Shown in pieces: positions 6,840-8,087 of a DNA stretch of 8,087 nucleotides. The stretch lies in assembly GCA_003477305.1 (NCBI GenBank), contig DMTN01000045.1, forward strand, positions 1 to 8,087, written 5' to 3'. Positions within the stretch are counted from its first letter, which is position 1; the number at the start of each line of letters is the position of its first letter. Under the pieces are notes generated by a model, which had not been told where the DNA came from, searched no databases, and saw only the letters and a list, made by a program, of their open reading frames with translations. This DNA is from Acholeplasmatales bacterium (GTDB lineage Bacteria > Bacillota_I > Bacilli_A > Izemoplasmatales > Hujiaoplasmataceae). Both the position numbers and the translations under genes were made by a program.

Positions 6840-6897
6840 CCATCTTTTTTCATGCCATGGCCAAGGGAATGATGCCATTCAAAGGGAGTTGATCCGA

Positions 6898-7653
6898 TCA
6901 AAGGAGCGTGAACAGCGAAATGCTGGAGAGGACATTGAGCGCGATGTGGGCGATCATGCCGATATAGAAGTTCCGCTTTTTCACCGCGGTATAGGCGACC
7001 GGTAGTACGGCGATGCCGCGCACGAGGAAATCCCAGGGAGACCAAAAGTGATAGAATGCGAATAAAAACGAATTCAGGAGGATCTTCTTGGAATCACCGC
7101 CCTTGATGCGGGGAAGCAGGAATCCGCGGAAGTACAGTTCTTCCACCGCCGGTCCGACGATATTGCCGAAGATCATGATCAGAATGATGGTCGTAAGCAG
7201 GACGGAGCGGCTTCCCTCGAATTCATTCAGCAGCATCCACTGCGGCAAAAACGAAACCACATGGTCTTTGAAGAACGCCGCCAGCGGTTTTTGCAAGACG
7301 GCGAAGATGATCCCGGACCACAGCACGATCACAAGACCATAGATGAGATAGTTCTTGAAGGGGGTCTTTTCCCGATAGAACAGAACGCCTTGCAGCGAGA
7401 GCCGATGATTCTTGCGGTATCCCTGAAAAAACAGAATCAACAGTTGCGTGGGAACCAAGACGACCGGGACCGCGATGCACAGCGTCAAAGCGGCAGGCCA
7501 TCCCCTTTCGAGCCAGATCGGGGCGACAAGCATGTAAAACAGGACGATCGGGATCCCGGGAAGCAAATGATACAGGATGCTTTGAAACAAAGAATGCGTT
7601 TCGTGTGGTTCCGTCGAGACGTTGGGATTCATGGCGGCTAAGTGTGTAATCAA
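6898..7653 (-). CDS. CPBP (CAAX/Abi-type) intramembrane metalloprotease
   Basis: 251 residues with several membrane helices (about 30-46, 55-76, 101-120, 150-168, then a helical core). All three family motifs are present: EELYFR (Glu171-Glu172, Arg176), FAFYH (His202) and HIALN (His236, Asn240), so it should be an active membrane-embedded protease of the PF02517/Rce1 superfamily. Bacterial members process peptides, e.g. in bacteriocin immunity, but its substrate is unknown. Start choice: TTG at 7653 has GGAAGAAG 5 bases upstream; ATG at 7632 would remove seven residues but has no clear ribosome site. TTG is preferred with moderate trust. A second CPBP-like gene lies 109 bases upstream in the same direction with no clear terminator between, so the pair may be co-transcribed. 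The gene ends at a strong terminator. Confidence 0.9.
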   Translation of the reverse strand: MITHLAAMNPNVSTEPHETHSLFQSILYHLLPGIPIVLFYMLVAPIWLERGWPAALTLCIAVPVVLVPTQLLILFFQGYRKNHRLSLQGVLFYREKTPFKNYLIYGLVIVLWSGIIFAVLQKPLAAFFKDHVVSFLPQWMLLNEFEGSRSVLLTTIILIMIFGNIVGPAVEELYFRGFLLPRIKGGDSKKILLNSFLFAFYHFWSPWDFLVRGIAVLPVAYTAVKKRNFYIGMIAHIALNVLSSISLFTLL

Positions 7654-7657
7654 ATCG

Positions 7658-7671
7658 GCTTCTTCCGAAGC
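7658..7671 (-). promoter_or_regulatory. Small hairpin holding the ribosome binding site of the CPBP protease
   Basis: Minus strand GCTTC-GGAA-GAAGC forms a 5-bp stem whose loop and 3' arm contain the Shine-Dalgarno bases GGAAGAAG. It could limit initiation at TTG 7653. The stem is short, so the effect may be nil. Confidence 0.3.
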
Positions 7672-7762
7672 GTTGATTATTCCTTTCTATCTATTTTTTG
7701 TTTCGTCTTCAGTCTTTCCGGTTGATCGCAAAGCATGATATCTCGTGATTTGAGGGGATGAA

Positions 7763-8087
7763 TCAGAGGAAGATGGCCATGGTCGCATAGAGTTCGGGTC
7801 GGGAAGACATGATCAGGATTTGCACGGCGGTTGCCAGATTGATGACGAAATGGCCGACCATGATCGGAACCGGATTGTGCTTTTTTTGATACCACAGGCA
7901 TAACAGGATCGTCAGCGGCAGAAATGACAGAAACCGGTAGAGCATGTACGACAAATCAAAATAGAGCGGGATGAAACTGTGTTGCAACGCATAGAAGAAC
8001 GCGGGGACCAGCACCCCCGCTCGTTTGTCGGTCAAGCGGTTGACGCCGATTCCCAAATACAGCCCATCTTCGGCCAATGTCGTGGAA
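7763..8087 (-). CDS. CPBP-like membrane protein with degenerate motif, 5' end outside window
   Basis: The last 107 residues are visible; the frame is open to the window edge, so the start is missing, and the in-frame TTG at 8077 is not a real start. About three membrane helices are present. Motifs resemble the CPBP family: a degenerate first motif AEDGLYLG where EExxxR is expected (second Glu is Asp, Arg is Leu), then FYALQH with the motif 2 His, and HFVIN as a complete HxxxN motif 3. The metal-binding histidines therefore persist while the acidic and arginine positions differ, pointing to a divergent or inactive member. It lies upstream of a complete CPBP gene in the same direction. The family call is moderately secure; activity is uncertain. 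Confidence 0.65.
   Translation of the reverse strand, partial: STTLAEDGLYLGIGVNRLTDKRAGVLVPAFFYALQHSFIPLYFDLSYMLYRFLSFLPLTILLCLWYQKKHNPVPIMVGHFVINLATAVQILIMSSRPELYATMAIFL

Overview
The window comes from a bacterial chromosome. Every gene that can be supported lies on the minus strand, so the layout is best read from high to low coordinates. The standard code fits: TGA ends genes and Trp is TGG. Strong purine-rich Shine-Dalgarno sites and families such as CPBP proteases, a hemolysin III-like protein and DUF2785 suggest a Bacillota-type organism, but this is inference from gene content. The backbone (about 1866-8087) has moderate to high GC. The first ~1860 bases are clearly AT-rich and look acquired.

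Backbone, in order of transcription: (1) the 3' part of a CPBP-like membrane protein with a degenerate first motif (7763-8087, runs off the window); (2) a complete CPBP intramembrane metalloprotease (6898-7653) followed by a bidirectional-looking hairpin terminator; (3) a hemolysin III/TrhA-like seven-helix membrane protein (6076-6705) with its own extended -10 promoter and a good terminator; (4) a beta-lactamase-fold serine hydrolase (4735-5780) broken by a single-base frameshift, overlapping (5) a DUF2785 gene (3921-4754); (6) a CASTOR/POLLUX-type RCK ion channel (1866-3713), with a terminator at 1690-1707. Apart from the frameshift this is ordinary chromosomal content. The membrane proteins and hydrolases do not form one obvious pathway.

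AT-rich end: a reverse transcriptase gene (1-1331, 3' end outside the window) of the unknown-group/abortive-infection (UG/Abi, 'DRT') kind. It has an RT core with FVDD at motif C and a helical C-terminal extension. It forms its own transcription unit. Just past the ion-channel terminator is a good promoter (1598-1625). A ~260-nt leader follows, containing a long-range stem, a nested stem, a direct repeat and a hairpin followed by five T's about 75 nt before the start codon. This is the arrangement of phage-defence reverse transcriptases whose upstream noncoding RNA serves as template or cofactor. That candidate RNA-plus-RT unit is the most interesting item in the window.
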